Source: Reyranella massiliensis 521 (GTDB lineage: Bacteria; Pseudomonadota; Alphaproteobacteria; Reyranellales; Reyranellaceae). From it: a stretch of DNA of 45,365 nucleotides. The DNA is taken from positions 1 through 45,365 of the forward strand of contig CAMAYC010000029.1 in assembly GCA_945862125.1 (NCBI GenBank). Reading direction: 5' to 3'. Positions 43,386-45,365 of the stretch are shown here, one piece after another; positions within the stretch are counted from its first letter, which is position 1, and each line of letters begins with the position of its first letter. The notes beneath the pieces were generated by a model that did not search any database, had not been told where the DNA came from, and saw only the letters and a program-made list of their open reading frames with translations. The translations under genes were made by a program, and so were the position numbers.

Positions 43386-44738
43386 ATGGCCAAAGCAAAG
43401 AAATCCGCTCCTGACGCTGATCTCCTTTCCGACCTCCTGAAATGGGCAAAAGCCGCCGGCGCCGATTCGGCCGATGCGCTTTACGTTCACGGCGAGTCCA
43501 TCTCGGTCGCCCAGCGGCTCGGCCGCCGCGAGAAGCTCGAGAGCAGCGAGGGCCGCGATCTCGGCCTTCGCGTGTTCGTGGGCAAGCGCCAGGCCTTCGT
43601 CTCCTCAACCGACTTCGCGCCCAAGGCGCTGCGGACGGTGGCCCAGCGCGCCGTCGACATGGCACGCGCGGTCCCTGAGGACCCGGTCTGCGGCATCGCG
43701 CCCGAGGAGCTGCTGGCGCGCGAGTGGCCCGACCTCGATCTCGACGACAGGGGCCGTCCCTCGGCCAAAAAGCTGCTGTCGCTGGTCGCGGAGGCCGAGG
43801 ACGCTGCCCGCGCGGTCAAGGGCGTCACCAATTCTGAAGGCGCCGAGGCCGGCTGGGGCCGCTCCTCCGTCATGCTGGCTGCCAGCAACGGCTTTTCCGG
43901 CGGATATAGCCGCGGCGGCTGGTCGCTCTCCTGCTCGGTGGTGGGCGGCGAAGGCACCGGCATGGAGCGCGACTACGAATGGACCAGCGCGGTCCACTTC
44001 GAGGACCTGATGTCGCCGGCCAAGGTCGGCCGCAACGCCGGGAAGTTCGCGGTCCGCCGCCTCAATCCGCGCAAGGCCTCGAGTGCGCGCGTGCCGGTGG
44101 TCTACGACCGTCGCGTCTCGGGCGGACTGATCGGCCATCTTGCGAGCGCCATCAACGGCCGCGCCGTGGCGCGCGGCACGTCCTTCCTCAAGGATTCGAT
44201 GGGCAAGAAAGTTTTCGCCGACGGCATCCGCATCCTCGACAACCCCCTGCGCAAGCGCGGGCTGGGCAGCCGGCCGTTCGATGCCGAGGGTCTCGCAACC
44301 AGGCGCCTCGCCGTGATCGACGACGGCCGCCTCACCACCTGGCTGCTCGATCTCGCGGCCGCCCGGCAGCTCAACCTCAAGCCGACCGGCCATGCCTCGC
44401 GCGGCGTCTCCGGCCCGCCCTCGCCCAGCACGTCCAACTTCTATCTCGAGAAGGGCAAGCTGTCGGTCGAGGAATTGATCGGCGACATCAAGAGTGGTCT
44501 TTTCATCACCGACCTGATCGGCTTCGGCATCAACGGCGTCACCGGCGACTATAGCCGCGGCGCCTCGGGCTTCTGGATCGAGAAGGGCAAGCTCGCCTGG
44601 CCGGTGAGCGGAATCACCGTTGCCGGCAACCTCAAGGACATGTTCCTGCACATGACTCCGGCCAGCGACCTGCAATTCAAGAGCTCGACCAACGCCCCGA
44701 CCGTGAGAATTGAAGGGTTGACCGTCGCCGGGTCGTGA
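43386..44738 (+). CDS. tldE: Metalloprotease subunit TldE (PmbA)
   Basis: A 450-residue TldE-type protein. It shares the TldD fold but has no HExxxH zinc motif, as expected for the non-catalytic partner. Landmarks are GLRVFVGKRQAFVSSTDF, VPVVYDRRVSGGLIGHLASA, SRGVSGPPSPSTSNFYLEKG and GFGINGVTGDYSRGASGFWI near residue 380, all typical. With TldD (20035) it forms a protease that processes unstructured peptides. The two subunits are about 22 kb apart. The MltB-type gene follows 13 bp later. Confidence 0.94.
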   Translation: MAKAKKSAPDADLLSDLLKWAKAAGADSADALYVHGESISVAQRLGRREKLESSEGRDLGLRVFVGKRQAFVSSTDFAPKALRTVAQRAVDMARAVPEDPVCGIAPEELLAREWPDLDLDDRGRPSAKKLLSLVAEAEDAARAVKGVTNSEGAEAGWGRSSVMLAASNGFSGGYSRGGWSLSCSVVGGEGTGMERDYEWTSAVHFEDLMSPAKVGRNAGKFAVRRLNPRKASSARVPVVYDRRVSGGLIGHLASAINGRAVARGTSFLKDSMGKKVFADGIRILDNPLRKRGLGSRPFDAEGLATRRLAVIDDGRLTTWLLDLAAARQLNLKPTGHASRGVSGPPSPSTSNFYLEKGKLSVEELIGDIKSGLFITDLIGFGINGVTGDYSRGASGFWIEKGKLAWPVSGITVAGNLKDMFLHMTPASDLQFKSSTNAPTVRIEGLTVAGS

Positions 44739-44751
44739 TATTCTCGCGGCC

Positions 44752-45365
44752 ATGACCCCCTTCACAAAACTGACTTTCCTCGCCGCAACGACGGCGCTCC
44801 TTTCCACACCGGCCTGGGCGCAAAGCGGCGACTTCCGCGACTGCCTGCAGGGCATCAAGACCGAGGCGACGCGCCAGGGCGTGCCGGCTTCCGTCGCCGA
44901 CAAGGCCTTCCAGGGCCTGACGCCCGACCAGAAGGTGGTGGACCTCGACGGGCGCCAACCGGAATTCTCGCTGACCTACGCCAAATATGTCGGCGGGACG
45001 GTGTCGGCCGACCGTATCGCCAAGGGCCAGCAGCGCATGGCGCAGCATCGCACGCTGCTCGACGCCCTGCAGGCCGAGTACGGTGTGCCGCCGCAATACC
45101 TCATGGCCTTCTGGGGCATCGAGACCAACTACGGCGGCTACATGGGCGACTTCCGTGTCGTCCGCTCCGTGTCGACGCTCGCCTGCATGACCAAGCGCAC
45201 GGCCTTCTTTTCGAACGAGACCGTGCAGGCGCTGCGCATCCTCAACATGAACCACATGACCAGCGACCAGATGCGCGGCTCCTGGGCCGGTGCCATGGGC
45301 AACATGCAGTTCATGCCGTCGACCTTCACCAAGTGGGCGGTCGACCGCGACGGCAACGGCCGCAT
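44752..45365 (+). CDS. Lytic murein transglycosylase, MltB family (partial)
   Basis: At least 204 residues; the gene runs off the window. A Sec signal (LTFLAATTALLSTPAWA, cut near residue 23) precedes DFRDCLQGIKTEATRQGV. The catalytic Glu lies in FWGIETNYGGYMGD near residue 125, and SWAGAMGNMQFMPSTF is the conserved MltB segment. It cleaves peptidoglycan glycan strands in the periplasm. No lipobox is seen, so this is the soluble form. Only the N-terminal part is visible; any C-terminal peptidoglycan-binding domain would lie outside. Confidence 0.92.
   Translation, partial: MTPFTKLTFLAATTALLSTPAWAQSGDFRDCLQGIKTEATRQGVPASVADKAFQGLTPDQKVVDLDGRQPEFSLTYAKYVGGTVSADRIAKGQQRMAQHRTLLDALQAEYGVPPQYLMAFWGIETNYGGYMGDFRVVRSVSTLACMTKRTAFFSNETVQALRILNMNHMTSDQMRGSWAGAMGNMQFMPSTFTKWAVDRDGNGR

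Overview
The window reads as chromosomal DNA of a high-GC alphaproteobacterium. The supports are an alphaproteobacterial-size GshA, Bug-type and Liv-type binding proteins, CaiB/BaiF CoA-transferase, UbiD, LLM flavoenzymes and a DUF2852 protein. A Reyranella- or Bradyrhizobium-like soil or freshwater heterotroph would fit, but the genus is inference.

Layout. (1) 366-15349 is a catabolic and uptake locus. A tightly overlapping minus-strand operon (enoyl-CoA hydratase, HyuA, HyuB, epimerase, SDR, GntR regulator, PuuE-like deacetylase) diverges from a plus-strand branched-chain-amino-acid-type ABC transporter (binding protein, two permeases, two ATPases). The 156-bp gap between them carries overlapping GntR-type palindromes. 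A molybdopterin oxidoreductase ends convergently. The genes look like one regulon importing and degrading an unidentified cyclic amide or other small carbon/nitrogen compound. (2) 15583-16790 is a roughly 1.2 kb integrative mini-element at tRNA-Leu(CAA). A 53-bp copy of the tRNA 3' half lies at its far end; it carries one four-helix membrane protein gene and no integrase. (3) 16957-30207 is mostly core metabolism: acyl-CoA synthetase, NTF2-like protein, quinone-oxidoreductase-like MDR, TldD, cupin, VOC protein, GshA, RsmE, UbiA, an ETF-beta lysine methyltransferase homologue, a Cys-rich YkgJ-like protein, EamA permease, CreA and a 2OG-Fe oxygenase. (4) 30303-36180 has two LLM flavoenzymes, a UbiD-type decarboxylase, a lipoprotein, GNAT, and a TetR regulator that shares a near-identical operator with the DUF2852 gene. 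(5) 36245-40658 has two tandem paralogues of unknown function, a Bug binding protein, a CaiB/BaiF CoA-transferase with a duplicated tail fragment, and a small Pro/Tyr-rich secreted protein. (6) 40729-45365 has leuA behind a leucine-rich leader peptide, a small membrane gene whose 3' end is interrupted by a 480-bp mini-element, TldE (partner of the TldD at 20035) and a truncated MltB-type lytic transglycosylase.

The most unusual content is the pair of miniature integrative elements. Each is flanked by direct repeats, each has repeated integrase-arm-like motifs near both ends, and neither has a complete recombinase. The second encodes only a 74-residue stand-alone integrase N-terminal (arm-binding) domain. 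They may be non-autonomous elements mobilised in trans, or deletion relics; sequence alone does not decide this.
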